From: Thermohalobaculum sediminis
Lineage (GTDB): Bacteria; Pseudomonadota; Alphaproteobacteria; Rhodobacterales; Rhodobacteraceae
Direction of reading: 5' to 3'
Assembly: GCF_023487995.1 (NCBI RefSeq)
Contig: NZ_JAMFKN010000003.1
Coordinates: 248,001 to 312,000 of the forward strand
DNA length: 64,000 nt
The notes below the pieces were generated by a model. The model had not been told where the DNA came from. It saw only the letters and a program-made list of their open reading frames with translations, and did not search any database. Positions 50,750 to 60,615 of this stretch are shown piece after piece. Each line of letters starts with the position of its first letter. Position 1 is the stretch's first letter. A program made the position numbers and the translations under genes.

Positions 50750-50778
50750 AATTTGTGCATTGCAGCATGAGAGATCAA
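50750..50778 (-). promoter_or_regulatory. Candidate promoter for the 69-aa ORF
   Basis: On the minus strand, TTGATC, a 17-bp spacer and CAAATT. The predicted start is near 50743, giving a leader of about 77 nt that contains all conserved blocks of leader B. Confidence 0.35.
50751..50769. promoter_or_regulatory. TGC-repeat element, PhaR-site-like, copy 4
   Basis: ATTTGTGCATTGCAGCATG lies in the spacer of the candidate promoter at 50750-50778. Its reverse complement begins CATGCTGCAA, as does the element at 50138. Bound protein here would block RNA polymerase. Confidence 0.42.
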
Positions 50779-50861
50779 GTCCAAACGGGGCGGGAACATG
50801 CATGGCGCTGTTGCGCGCGATGCATGGCGGGACCGGGCGCAGCGGCCGGCCCTAACGACGA

Positions 50862-50890
50862 CGGACCGCGGGCTGGCTGCCCGCGGTCCG
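50862..50890 (-). terminator. Terminator of mdh
   Basis: CGGACCGCGGGC and GCCCGCGGTCCG form a perfect 12-bp stem with a 5-nt loop, 24 nt after the mdh stop. On the transcribed strand TCGTCGTTAGGG follows, which is moderately U-rich. Confidence 0.65.
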
Positions 50891-50914
50891 CTGATTACTG
50901 CTCCCGAGGCCTGC

Positions 50915-52731
<1,817 letters not shown>

Positions 52732-52818
52732 CTCGGGGCACCTCGCTCGGTCACGGAAGGCCGAGGCTGCGGCGCAAGCCCGGACGTCGTCAAGCGCGGC
52801 CGTTGCGACGCCCGCGCC

Positions 52819-52848
52819 CCTTGCGCGATGCTGCACCGCACGCATAGA
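52819..52848 (+). promoter_or_regulatory. Candidate promoter for the mcl2-like gene
   Basis: TTGCGC, an 18-bp spacer and TAGAAG (4 of 6), about 45 nt before the ATG. The spacer contains TGCTGCACCGCAC, a degenerate TGC-repeat like the PhaR-like elements elsewhere. Confidence 0.3.
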
Positions 52849-52893
52849 AGTCGCGCAAGATTGTTTCACACGTCGCGCCCGGGAGGCCGCCCG

Positions 52894-53781
52894 ATGACCA
52901 ACCAAGCCCCGCGCCCGCGCCGCTCGGTCCTCTACATGCCGGGCTCGAAGGCCCGCGCGCTGGAAAAGGCCCGCGGCCTGCCCGCCGACGCGCTGATCCT
53001 CGACCTCGAGGACGCCGTCGCACCGGCCGAGAAGCTGGCCGCGCGCCAGATGGTCGCCGGCGCCGTGCGCGCGGGCGGCTTCGGGCCCCGCGAGGTGTTG
53101 ATCCGAATCAACGGGCTCGACACCGAATGGGGAGCCGACGACCTTGCCGCCGCCGTGGCCGCGGGCCCCGACGCGGTGCTTGTTCCGAAGGTCGAGAGCG
53201 CGCGGATGGTGCGCGACGTGGCGCTCGGCTTCGAGCGGCTTGGCGCGCAGCCCCACACCCGCATCTGGGCGATGATGGAGACGCCGCTCGGGATGCTGAA
53301 CGCCCCCGAGATCGCGGGGGCGCATCCGCTGCTCGCCTGCCTCGTGATGGGGACGAACGATCTCGTGAAGGACCTGCGCGCGCAGCACACCGAGATGCGG
53401 CTGCCGGTGATCACGGGGCTGGGGCTCTGTCTGCTGGCGGCGCGCGCCCATGGGCTTGCCATCGTCGACGGCGTCTACAACGCCTTCCGCGACGCCGAGG
53501 GGCTGAGGCGCGCCTGCCTGCAGGGCCGCGAGATGGGCATGGACGGCAAGACGCTGATCCATCCCGACCAGCTGGCGATCGCCAACGAGGTCTTCGCCCC
53601 CTCGGACGCCGAGATTGCGCAAGCCCGCACTTATGTGGAAGCCTTCGCCGCGGCCGAGGCGCGGGGCGAGGGGGTGGCGGTGGTGGACGGGCGGATCGTC
53701 GAGAACCTCCATGTCGAGAGCGCCCGCCGCCTTCTGGCCGAGGCCGAGGCGATCGCGCGCCTCGCGGCCGCAGCGGACTGA
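52894..53781 (+). CDS. mcl2: HpcH/HpaI-family CoA ester lyase, probably (3S)-malyl-CoA thioesterase
   Basis: 295 aa from the ATG at 52894 with GGGAGG upstream. CitE-like TIM barrel: RRSVLYMPGSKARALEKAR, Mg/CoA-site LILDLEDAVAP, VLVPKVESA, IWAMMETPLGMLNAPEIA, and MGTNDLVKDLRAQ. In Rhodobacter sphaeroides the paralogue encoded beside mdh and mch is Mcl2, which hydrolyses (3S)-malyl-CoA to malate in the ethylmalonyl-CoA pathway. The same synteny here is the main reason for the call. A malyl-CoA lyase is the alternative. Confidence 0.82.
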   Translation: MTNQAPRPRRSVLYMPGSKARALEKARGLPADALILDLEDAVAPAEKLAARQMVAGAVRAGGFGPREVLIRINGLDTEWGADDLAAAVAAGPDAVLVPKVESARMVRDVALGFERLGAQPHTRIWAMMETPLGMLNAPEIAGAHPLLACLVMGTNDLVKDLRAQHTEMRLPVITGLGLCLLAARAHGLAIVDGVYNAFRDAEGLRRACLQGREMGMDGKTLIHPDQLAIANEVFAPSDAEIAQARTYVEAFAAAEARGEGVAVVDGRIVENLHVESARRLLAEAEAIARLAAAAD

Positions 53782-53794
53782 CAGGGAGCACGAC

Positions 53795-54370
53795 ATGCCG
53801 ATCCTCATCCTTGGCCTCGCCCTATGGTGGGCGACGCATCTTCTCAAGATCAAGGCACCGGCGCGGCGCGCCGAACTCGATGCGCGGCTGGGCGCGGGGC
53901 CGGCCAAGGGGGTGATGGCGGCCCTCAGCGTCGCGGCCGTCGCGCTGATGGTGATCGGCTACCAGCGCGCGGAATTCGTGAACCTGTGGTTCCCGCCCGC
54001 CTATCTGGTCCACCTCAACAACCTGCTGATGCTGGTGGCGGTGTTCTTCTTCATCGCCAAGGGCATTCCCAGCGGGGTGCGGGCACGGGTGCGCCACCCG
54101 CAGCTGATCGCCACCAAGACCTGGGCGCTGGCGCACCTGCTGGTCAATGGCGATCTCGCCTCGGTGGTGCTGTTCGGCGGAATCCTCGCCTGGGCGGTGG
54201 TGGCGATGATCGGCATCAACAAGCGCGACGGCAAGGACTGGGCGCGCCCGGCGCCCGGCACGGTGAAGGGCTGGGCGATCCATGCGGTGGCCACCGTCGT
54301 GGTGTTCGGCATCATCGCCATGCTGCACCTGTGGGCCGGGGTCTCGCCCCTGCCGGGAGGGGGAGCATGA
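53795..54370 (+). CDS. NnrU family membrane protein
   Basis: 191 aa with about five membrane helices. The N-terminal LILGLALWWATHLLKI and the Arg-rich loop are typical, as are TKTWALAHLLVNGDLASVVLFG in the middle and the C-terminal WAIHAVATVVVFGIIAMLHLW. NnrU was named from a nitrite/nitric oxide reductase locus, but most copies have no known role in denitrification. SD GGGAG is present. The stop overlaps the next start (ATGA). Confidence 0.9.
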   Translation: MPILILGLALWWATHLLKIKAPARRAELDARLGAGPAKGVMAALSVAAVALMVIGYQRAEFVNLWFPPAYLVHLNNLLMLVAVFFFIAKGIPSGVRARVRHPQLIATKTWALAHLLVNGDLASVVLFGGILAWAVVAMIGINKRDGKDWARPAPGTVKGWAIHAVATVVVFGIIAMLHLWAGVSPLPGGGA

Positions 54371-54570
54371 AGGCCTATCGCCTGCTGACCGAGGACGACA
54401 CCTCGGCCTTCTGCCACAAGGTCACGGCGGCGCTCAACGCGGGCTGGGAGCTCTATGGCAGCCCCGCCTACACCTTCGATGCGGCCCGCGGCGTGGTGCG
54501 TTGCGCGCAGGCCGTGGTGAAGGAGGTCGAGGGCGAGTATTCGTCGGACGTGAAGCTCGGCCAGCTCTGA
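54367..54570 (+). CDS. DUF1737 small protein
   Basis: 67 aa. MKAYRLLTEDDTSAFCHKV followed by LNAGWELYGSPAYTFD is the DUF1737 core, a small alpha/beta fold of unknown function. It is translationally coupled to the NnrU-like gene (ATGA) and followed by a hairpin before mch. Confidence 0.9.
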   Translation: MKAYRLLTEDDTSAFCHKVTAALNAGWELYGSPAYTFDAARGVVRCAQAVVKEVEGEYSSDVKLGQL

Positions 54571-54581
54571 GGCGCGGCCCA

Positions 54582-54600
54582 CGCCCCCGTCGAGGGGGCG
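54582..54600 (+). terminator. Hairpin between DUF1737 and mch
   Basis: CGCCCCC and GGGGGCG form a perfect 7-bp stem with a 5-nt loop, extended by CAC/GTG pairing with a bulge. It lies 12 nt after the DUF1737 stop. It may terminate, or set the level of mch. Confidence 0.35.
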
Positions 54601-54642
54601 CGTGCCGCCCGTCCCGAGCAAGCGCGGGCCGGATGGGGAAGG

Positions 54643-55695
54643 ATGACGAACGCCATGGCAAAGACCGATCCGGGCCGCTTCTTCGAGGACTACCGCGTCG
54701 GCGAGGAGATCGTCCATGCAACGCCCCGCACGGTGACCGAGGGGGACCGGGCGCTCATGACCGCGCTCTACCCCTCGCGCTTCGCGCTGGCGTCCTCCGA
54801 CGAGTTCGCCCGCGCTTGCGGCCTGCCGCGCGCACCGCTGGATGATCTCGCGGCCTTCCACGTCGTGTTCGGCAAGACCGTGCCCGACATCTCGCTGAAC
54901 GCGGTCGCCAATCTCGGCTATGCCGAGGGGCGGTTCCTCACGCCGGTCTTTCCCGGCGACACGCTGAGCACGATTTCCGAGGTCATCGGCCTGCGCGAGA
55001 ACTCGAACGGGCGCACCGGCGTCGTCTGGGTGCGCTCGACCGGCTACAACCAGCGTGCCGAGGCAGTGATCCGCTATTGCCGCTGGGTGATGGTGAAGAA
55101 GCGCGACGCGGCGGCGCCGCCGCCCGAGGCAGTGGTGCCGAAACTCGCCGACGCCGTGGCGCCCGCCGATCTGGTGGTGCCCGAGGGTCTCGGCTTCTCG
55201 GGCTACGACGCGCGCCTCGCTGGCTCGCCGCATTTCTGGGACGACTACGAGCCGGGCGAGAAGATCGACCACGTGGACGGCGTGATGCTCGAGGAGGCCG
55301 AGCACATGATGGCGACGCGCCTTTGGCAGAACACGGCGCGCGTTCATTTCGACCCGGCCGCGCGGGGCGGCGAGCCGCGCCTGATCTATGGCGGGCACAT
55401 CATCTCGCTCGCCCGCGGGCTCAGCTTCAACGGGCTCGGCAACGCGCAGATCGTGGCGGCGATCAATGGCGGCGCGCACACCGCGCCCTGCTTTGCCGGC
55501 GACACGGTGCGCGCCTGGTCCGAGGTGCTCGACAAGGCCCCGACGCCCGTGCCGTCGGTCGGCGCGCTGAGGCTGCGGCTGGTCGCGGTGAAGAACCGCA
55601 CTTCCGCGGACTTCCCCCACCGCGCGCCGGACGGCCGGCATGCCGAGGGCGTGGTGCTCGATTTCGATTATTGGGTGCTGATGCCGCGACGTTGA
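54643..55695 (+). CDS. mch: Mesaconyl-CoA hydratase (beta-methylmalyl-CoA dehydratase), MaoC-like
   Basis: 350 aa (an ATG at 54655 is an alternative start closer to known N-termini). It has two hot-dog folds: an N-terminal MaoC-like half (PGRFFEDYRVGEEIVHATPR) and a C-terminal half (PHFWDDYEPGEKIDHVDG). Mch hydrates mesaconyl-CoA to beta-methylmalyl-CoA in the ethylmalonyl-CoA pathway, used for acetate and C1/C2 growth in place of the glyoxylate shunt. The location beside mcl2-like and sdh genes matches Rhodobacter sphaeroides, which supports the assignment. Confidence 0.88.
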   Translation: MTNAMAKTDPGRFFEDYRVGEEIVHATPRTVTEGDRALMTALYPSRFALASSDEFARACGLPRAPLDDLAAFHVVFGKTVPDISLNAVANLGYAEGRFLTPVFPGDTLSTISEVIGLRENSNGRTGVVWVRSTGYNQRAEAVIRYCRWVMVKKRDAAAPPPEAVVPKLADAVAPADLVVPEGLGFSGYDARLAGSPHFWDDYEPGEKIDHVDGVMLEEAEHMMATRLWQNTARVHFDPAARGGEPRLIYGGHIISLARGLSFNGLGNAQIVAAINGGAHTAPCFAGDTVRAWSEVLDKAPTPVPSVGALRLRLVAVKNRTSADFPHRAPDGRHAEGVVLDFDYWVLMPRR

Positions 55696-55716
55696 GAACC
55701 CCGCTGCGACGGGCCC

Positions 55717-56247
55717 TCAACCGGCGCGGCAGGCGGCGAAGGCCGCGGCGGCGGCACTTCGGGCGGCATCGAGATCGACCCTCAGCCGCTGGAACTCGAA
55801 GAGCCGCGAGACGACGTTCCGAATGAGCGCCTGCAAATCCGCCCGCCCGGGATCATCGGCCAACGCGCCTTCGAGCCGGGCGATCCGCTCGGTCCGGGCG
55901 GCATGGGCGGTGTCCGCCATGTAGCCCGCGTCGTCCTCCGCGCTCCAGGCGATCGCGCCGCCCTCGGCCTCGAAAGCAAGCGGGCGCTCGGCGGCGAGAT
56001 GGGCGATCCGGTCGAACATGTCCTGCGCGCGCAGAAGCTGAAGGTCCCGCACGCGGCCCGCCAAAGCCGTCTGGTCGGGCGCGACGCCGGCGATCAGCTC
56101 GGCAAGTCCGGCCTCGAAGGCACGACGCGCCTCGGTCTCGGTTCCCGCCATCACCAGCGCGCACTCGGCCGGCGTGGCGGCATGACCGGTGGGGGCCTGC
56201 AGCGCCGCAGCGACGAGCATGGCCGCCGCCCGCCCGGCGCGGCTCAC
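55717..56247 (-). CDS. Secreted helical protein of unknown function
   Basis: 176 aa from a GTG at 56247 that overlaps the permease stop (GTGA). A signal peptide (1-23, ending GHAATP) is followed by an all-helical, Ala-rich mature protein with only two cysteines, near the start and the end, which could form a disulfide. No family recognised. The tight coupling to the amino acid ABC transporter genes suggests a periplasmic accessory, but this is inference. Confidence 0.72.
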   Translation of the reverse strand: MSRAGRAAAMLVAAALQAPTGHAATPAECALVMAGTETEARRAFEAGLAELIAGVAPDQTALAGRVRDLQLLRAQDMFDRIAHLAAERPLAFEAEGGAIAWSAEDDAGYMADTAHAARTERIARLEGALADDPGRADLQALIRNVVSRLFEFQRLRVDLDAARSAAAAAFAACRAG

Positions 56248-57035
56248 CGCAGCGCCACGCCGCCGATCCCCGCGAGCCCCGGCGCCTGCGCGCCCTTCGT
56301 CCTGACGGGGCGGATGTTGAGGTGCCGCAGGTAGCGCCGCTCGACCTGCCGGAAGGCCCAGACCACCGCGAAGGTGATCGCCATGTAGAGCGCCGCCGCC
56401 GTGAGGAACCCCTCATAGGCCACGTAGTGCCGCGCGTTCAGCGTGCGCCCCGCCCCGAGGATGTCCTGAATCGTGATCACGCTCGCGACGACCGAGCCAT
56501 GCAGCATGAACACGATCTCGTTGCCGTATTGCGGCAGCGCGCGCCTGAGCGCCGAGGGCAGCAGCACCAGCCGCGTCACCTGCGAGGGGTTGAGGCCCAG
56601 CGACTTCGCCCCCTCGATCTCGCCCTTGGGAACCACGCTGAGCCCACCACGCAGGATCTCGGCCTGATAGGCGCCCGAGTTCAGCGAGAAGGCGATCAGC
56701 GCGCACCACCAGGCCGACTTGAGCGACGGCCAGACCCCGGCGAGCCACGAGTCGCCAAGAAAGGCCGGCGCGCCCCACAGGTAGCTCGACCGCACCCAAT
56801 CGAACTGGCTCAGGCCGTAATAGATGAGGTACGTCTGCACCAGCAGCGGCGTGCCCCGGAAGACGTAGACATAGGCGCCCCAGACGCGGTGGAAGCGCCC
56901 CTTCTGGTGCAGCGACAGCGCTGCTGGCAGCGCGATCACGAAGCCGACCGCGAGCGCGAGCACGGTGAGATGCAGCGTGATCCACACCCCCTTGGCGAAC
57001 ATCGGCCAGGCGGCTGCGATGATCTCGAAATTCAT
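56244..57035 (-). CDS. Polar amino acid ABC transporter permease, HisM type
   Basis: 263 aa from the ATG at 57035 (MNFEIIAAAWPMFAKGVWIT). Five membrane helices; the EAA loop is GEIEGAKSLGLNPSQVTRLVLLP, and ALPQYGNEIVFMLHGS is typical of HisM/ArtM. It overlaps the partner permease gene by 4 bp. It should form the channel with the HisQ-like subunit. Confidence 0.93.
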   Translation of the reverse strand: MNFEIIAAAWPMFAKGVWITLHLTVLALAVGFVIALPAALSLHQKGRFHRVWGAYVYVFRGTPLLVQTYLIYYGLSQFDWVRSSYLWGAPAFLGDSWLAGVWPSLKSAWWCALIAFSLNSGAYQAEILRGGLSVVPKGEIEGAKSLGLNPSQVTRLVLLPSALRRALPQYGNEIVFMLHGSVVASVITIQDILGAGRTLNARHYVAYEGFLTAAALYMAITFAVVWAFRQVERRYLRHLNIRPVRTKGAQAPGLAGIGGVALR

Positions 57036-57769
57036 GCCGCGATCCCCCGGCTCACGCGCGCATCGACCCGCCTCAGCGCCCAGCCGGAGACGGCGGTGAT
57101 CGCCAGATAGACGAGGATCACGGCGACGAAGAACAGGAACGGCTCGCGCGTCGACTTGCCCGCCTTGTCGGCAAGACCGACCAGATCCTCGAGCCCGATC
57201 ACCGACACCACGGCGGTCGACTTCACCAGCACCATCCAGACATTGCCATAGCCGGGCAGCGCATGGCGCAGAAGCTGCGGCAGGGTCACCAGCCACAATG
57301 TCTGGCCGCGGTTCAGACCCAACGCATAGGCGGCCTCGGCCTGGCCCCTAGGCACGCTGAGATAGGCGCCGCGGAAGGTCTCGGTCAGGTAGGCGCCGTA
57401 GATGAAGCCGATCGCGGCCACACCCGCCCAGAACTTCGAGACCTCGACATAGTCGAGGCCCAGGCCGCGGCCGATGTCGTTCACCAGCCGCTGCCCGCCG
57501 AAATAGATCAGCAGGATCAGAACGAGATCCGGCACGCCGCGCACGATGGTGGTGTAGACCCCGGCAGCGGCGCGCGGCGCCATCGCGCCCGCGAGCTTCG
57601 CGATCGCGCCCATCCCGCCCAGCACGGTGGCAACCACGAGCGATAGAAGCGCCACCTCGATCGTGACCAGCGCCCCCCGCCCCAGCAGGGGCGCATATGC
57701 AAAGAGCTGTTCCAGCCGCAGGCCCCTTTGGATCCCGGACGCGGGCGGCGCACCGCCCGCGTCTGACAA
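57032..57769 (-). CDS. Polar amino acid ABC transporter permease, HisQ type
   Basis: 245 aa. The only suitable start is TTG at 57769, 11 bp after the binding-protein stop. It has the family's RGVPDLVLILLIYFGG and the EAA loop GQAEAAYALGLNRGQTLWLV. LPGYGNVWMVLVKSTAVVSVIG is typical of HisQ/ArtQ. No ATP-binding gene follows the operon. Confidence 0.92.
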   Translation of the reverse strand: MSDAGGAPPASGIQRGLRLEQLFAYAPLLGRGALVTIEVALLSLVVATVLGGMGAIAKLAGAMAPRAAAGVYTTIVRGVPDLVLILLIYFGGQRLVNDIGRGLGLDYVEVSKFWAGVAAIGFIYGAYLTETFRGAYLSVPRGQAEAAYALGLNRGQTLWLVTLPQLLRHALPGYGNVWMVLVKSTAVVSVIGLEDLVGLADKAGKSTREPFLFFVAVILVYLAITAVSGWALRRVDARVSRGIAA

Positions 57770-57779
57770 GCGCAGTGGG

Positions 57780-58538
57780 TCAGCTGCCGTAGACGTCGAA
57801 GTCGAAGTACTTGTTCGCGATCGCAGTGTATTCGCCCGAGGCGCGAATATCCTTGATCGCCTTGTTCAGAGCGGCCTCGAGCGCGTCATCGTCCTTGCGG
57901 ACGGCGATGCCCGCGCCGGGGCCGTGAAACGCCGGGTCGTAGTGGTCGCCGCCGAAGAAGGCGAAGCCCTTGCCCGCGTCGGTGCGCAGGAAGCCGTAAT
58001 CCATCGCAACCGAGTCTGCGACCACCGCATCGACGCGGCCGGCCTGCAGGTCGAGATAAGCCTCGTCCTGCGTGCCGTAAAGCCGCAGCTCGACGCCGGG
58101 GAACTTGCCTTCCATGTAGTCCTGATGAATCGTGCCGCGCTGCACACCCACGACCTTGCCCTTCATCCCTTCCGGGGTGTCGGACAGGCCCGCGCCCTCG
58201 CGGCCGATGAACTTTGCCGGCGTGTAGTAGTACTTCTCGGTGAAGTCGACTGCCTTCTTGCGCTCCTCGGTAATCGACATCGAGGCGATGATGGCGTCGC
58301 ACTTGCCCTCGATCAGCGCGGGGATGATGCCGTCCCATTCGGTCTGCACCATCTCGCAGCTCTTGCCCATCGCGCCGCAGAGCGCGTTGGCGATGTCGAT
58401 GTCGAAGCCGACGATCTCGCCGGAGGGGGTGACCTCCGAGAACGGCGGATAGGCGCCCTCGACGCAGATCTTCAGATCGGCCGCTGTGGCGGTCGTGGCG
58501 AACCCCGCCAGCGCGGCGGCGAGCACAAGACGCTTCAT
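57780..58538 (-). CDS. Periplasmic binding protein for basic/polar amino acids (HisJ/ArgT-like)
   Basis: 252 aa from the ATG at 58538; GGAG lies upstream. Signal peptide 1-19 (ending TATAAD). SBP_bac_3 fold with ICVEGAYPPFSEV, GEIVGFDIDIANALC, and MSITEERKKAVDFTEKYYYTP, typical of lysine/arginine/ornithine and octopine-type proteins. A Cys pair (LCGAMGKSC) is also as in that group. It leads the transporter operon. The ligand is probably a basic amino acid. Confidence 0.93.
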   Translation of the reverse strand: MKRLVLAAALAGFATTATAADLKICVEGAYPPFSEVTPSGEIVGFDIDIANALCGAMGKSCEMVQTEWDGIIPALIEGKCDAIIASMSITEERKKAVDFTEKYYYTPAKFIGREGAGLSDTPEGMKGKVVGVQRGTIHQDYMEGKFPGVELRLYGTQDEAYLDLQAGRVDAVVADSVAMDYGFLRTDAGKGFAFFGGDHYDPAFHGPGAGIAVRKDDDALEAALNKAIKDIRASGEYTAIANKYFDFDVYGS

Positions 58539-58766
58539 TTTCGAAACTCTCCCTGCGAGATTGTTTTCCACGGTATTTTCTCTGCGGCGATATTGGACAG
58601 CCCCGCGCGCGGGCGTCAACTGCTGTCACACATCCTTACGGCACGTCAGACCGCCCCTTCGGCCGCCCCGACGGCCAGCTTCCCCTTGTGCGCCGACACC
58701 CGGCTGTGCCTCACTTGGGCAACGACCGGAACCGCGCGCGGCACACGCGGCACTGGGAGGTACGCC

Positions 58767-60089
58767 CTGGAGTTCGACACCATCATCGATGCGATCTACG
58801 GCTCGGTGCCGCGGGCGCAGAACGCGCTGGCCGAGTTCGCACAGCCCTGGCGGCTTTACCAGCTCGGCATCCTCGCGCTGGCCTTCTTGATCGCCCATGT
58901 GGTCAGCAGGCTGATCGAGCCGCGCCTCGAGGCGCGCATCCGCGCCATGGAATCGGTGCCGCGGCCGCGGATGCGTCTGTTCGTGACCATCCTGCGGCGG
59001 CTGCGCCCGATCATCTTCGTGGCGCTCTCGTGGATCGCCGTCTTCGCGCTCAGGGCGACCACATGGCCCAGCCGCAGCTACCTCGTCGCGCTTGTCGCCT
59101 CGCTGGTGCTCGCCTGGGTGCTGGTGGGCGTCAGCGGGCGGCTGATCCGCAACCGGGCGCTTCGCACCGTCGTCACCTGGGGCGCCTGGACCTTCGCGAC
59201 CCTTGCGATCCTGGGCCAGCTCGGCACTGCGGCCGATGCGCTCGACGCAGCCGCGCTCTCGTTCGGCGAGGTGCGCATCTCGCTTCTGGTGGTGCTCAAG
59301 GGGGCGATCACCGTGGCGCTGCTGTTCGCCGGCGCGGGGCTGCTCGCGAACGCCGCCCACCGCCGGATCGTCGGCATCGAGGACATCACCCCCGCCTCGA
59401 AGGTGCTCGCCGACAAGGGGATCCGGCTGTTCCTCTACGGCGCCGCCGTGGTGGTCGGACTTCAATCGGTGGGCTTCGACCTCACCAGCCTCACGGTGCT
59501 GTCCGGCGCGATCGGCCTCGGCATCGGCTTCGGCCTGCAGAAGGTTGTCTCGAACCTGATCTCGGGCGTGATCCTGCTGCTCGACAAGTCGATCAAGCCG
59601 GGCGACGTGATCTCGCTGGGCGAGACCTTCGGATGGATCTCCGAACTCGGCGCGCGCTATGTCGCCGTGGTCACCCGCGACGGGCGCGAATACCTGATCC
59701 CGAACGAGGACCTGATCACCGGACAGGTGGTGAACTGGTCGCATTCCTCGGATCTGGTGCGGCTCGACCTGTTCTTCGGGGTCGCCTATGCCTCGGATCC
59801 GCACAAGGTCCGCCGCCTCGCCCGCGAGGCCGCCGCAAAGGTCCGGCGCGTCGTGCCCGAGCCGGCGCCGGTCTGCCACATCACCGGCTTCGGTGACAGC
59901 TCGATCGATTTCGTTCTGCGCTTCTGGATCCGCGACCCGGTCGGCGGCATCACCAATGTGCGCGGCGACGTGTTCCTCGCGCTCTGGGACGCGCTCAAGG
60001 CCGAAGGCGTCGAGATCCCGTTCCCGCGGCGCGACGTGACGATCCTCGGCGGCCCGCAACCCGCCGGACCGCACGCGGCCGAGGGCTGA
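58767..60089 (+). CDS. MscS-family mechanosensitive channel
   Basis: 440 aa if translation starts at the CTG at 58767, which follows an ideal GGGAGG by 6 nt. GTG 58806 and TTG 58686 are in frame but lack ribosome binding sites. Several N-terminal membrane helices precede the MscS core, with pore helix GAIGLGIGFGLQKVVSN. The beta domain follows (IKPGDVISLGETFGWISELG, then LIPNEDLITGQVVNW). It opens under membrane tension to release solutes. Divergent from the amino acid binding protein. Confidence 0.9.
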   Translation: MEFDTIIDAIYGSVPRAQNALAEFAQPWRLYQLGILALAFLIAHVVSRLIEPRLEARIRAMESVPRPRMRLFVTILRRLRPIIFVALSWIAVFALRATTWPSRSYLVALVASLVLAWVLVGVSGRLIRNRALRTVVTWGAWTFATLAILGQLGTAADALDAAALSFGEVRISLLVVLKGAITVALLFAGAGLLANAAHRRIVGIEDITPASKVLADKGIRLFLYGAAVVVGLQSVGFDLTSLTVLSGAIGLGIGFGLQKVVSNLISGVILLLDKSIKPGDVISLGETFGWISELGARYVAVVTRDGREYLIPNEDLITGQVVNWSHSSDLVRLDLFFGVAYASDPHKVRRLAREAAAKVRRVVPEPAPVCHITGFGDSSIDFVLRFWIRDPVGGITNVRGDVFLALWDALKAEGVEIPFPRRDVTILGGPQPAGPHAAEG

Positions 60090-60151
60090 TCACATGGCCG
60101 CAAGCTGCCACCGCAGCGCACACGTTTTTCGCATCTGCGGCATTTTCACGT

Positions 60152-60180
60152 TTGAATGCGACGGGCGCGGCCCGTATGAC
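60152..60180 (+). promoter_or_regulatory. Candidate sigma70 promoter for sdhCDAB
   Basis: TTGAAT (4 of 6), a 17-bp spacer and TATGAC (4 of 6), with a predicted start near 60187, about 32 nt before sdhC. It is one of the better promoter matches in the window. Confidence 0.5.
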
Positions 60181-60218
60181 AGAGAAAATACCAGAGGCAC
60201 GAAAGCCTGGGGGACGAC

Positions 60219-60602
60219 ATGGCAGACGTGAACCGCGGCGACCGGCCGCTTTCGCCGCATCTTCAGATCTATCGCCCGCAGATCACCAGCGTCATGTCGA
60301 TCCTGCACCGGGTCACCGGCGTGGCGCTCGGCTTCGGCGCGCTTCTGGTGGTCTGGTGGTTCCTCGCGGCGGCGAGCGGGCCCGGCTACTTCGCCTTCGT
60401 CGATGGGCTCCTGACCTCGTGGCTCGGCACGCTGGTCATGGTCGGCTCGCTCTGGGCGCTCTGCTATCACTTCTGCAACGGCATCCGGCACCTGTGGTGG
60501 GACACGGGCCGCGGCTATGGGCTCGACGAGGTGACGCGCTCGGGGCAGGCCGCGGCGGTGGCCTCGGTCGTGCTGACGCTGATCGTGCTGATCGCGGCCT
60601 GA
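60219..60602 (+). CDS. sdhC: Succinate dehydrogenase cytochrome b556 subunit
   Basis: 127 aa membrane anchor with three helices. Diagnostic: RPLSPHLQIYRPQITSVMSI, the HRVTG motif and YHFCNGIRHLWWD, which carries the haem b ligand. It anchors SdhAB and forms the ubiquinone site with SdhD. SD GGGGGACGAC precedes the ATG. First gene of the operon. Confidence 0.96.
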   Translation: MADVNRGDRPLSPHLQIYRPQITSVMSILHRVTGVALGFGALLVVWWFLAAASGPGYFAFVDGLLTSWLGTLVMVGSLWALCYHFCNGIRHLWWDTGRGYGLDEVTRSGQAAAVASVVLTLIVLIAA

Positions 60603-60615
60603 GGGGAGAAGGACC

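Noticed and set aside
50122-50799. 225-codon minus-strand frame upstream of sucC, overlapping the 69-aa ORF
   Set aside because: Arg/Pro-rich shadow-like translation. Its only conserved part (TEVFH) is explained by the shared Shine-Dalgarno nucleotides of leaders A and B.
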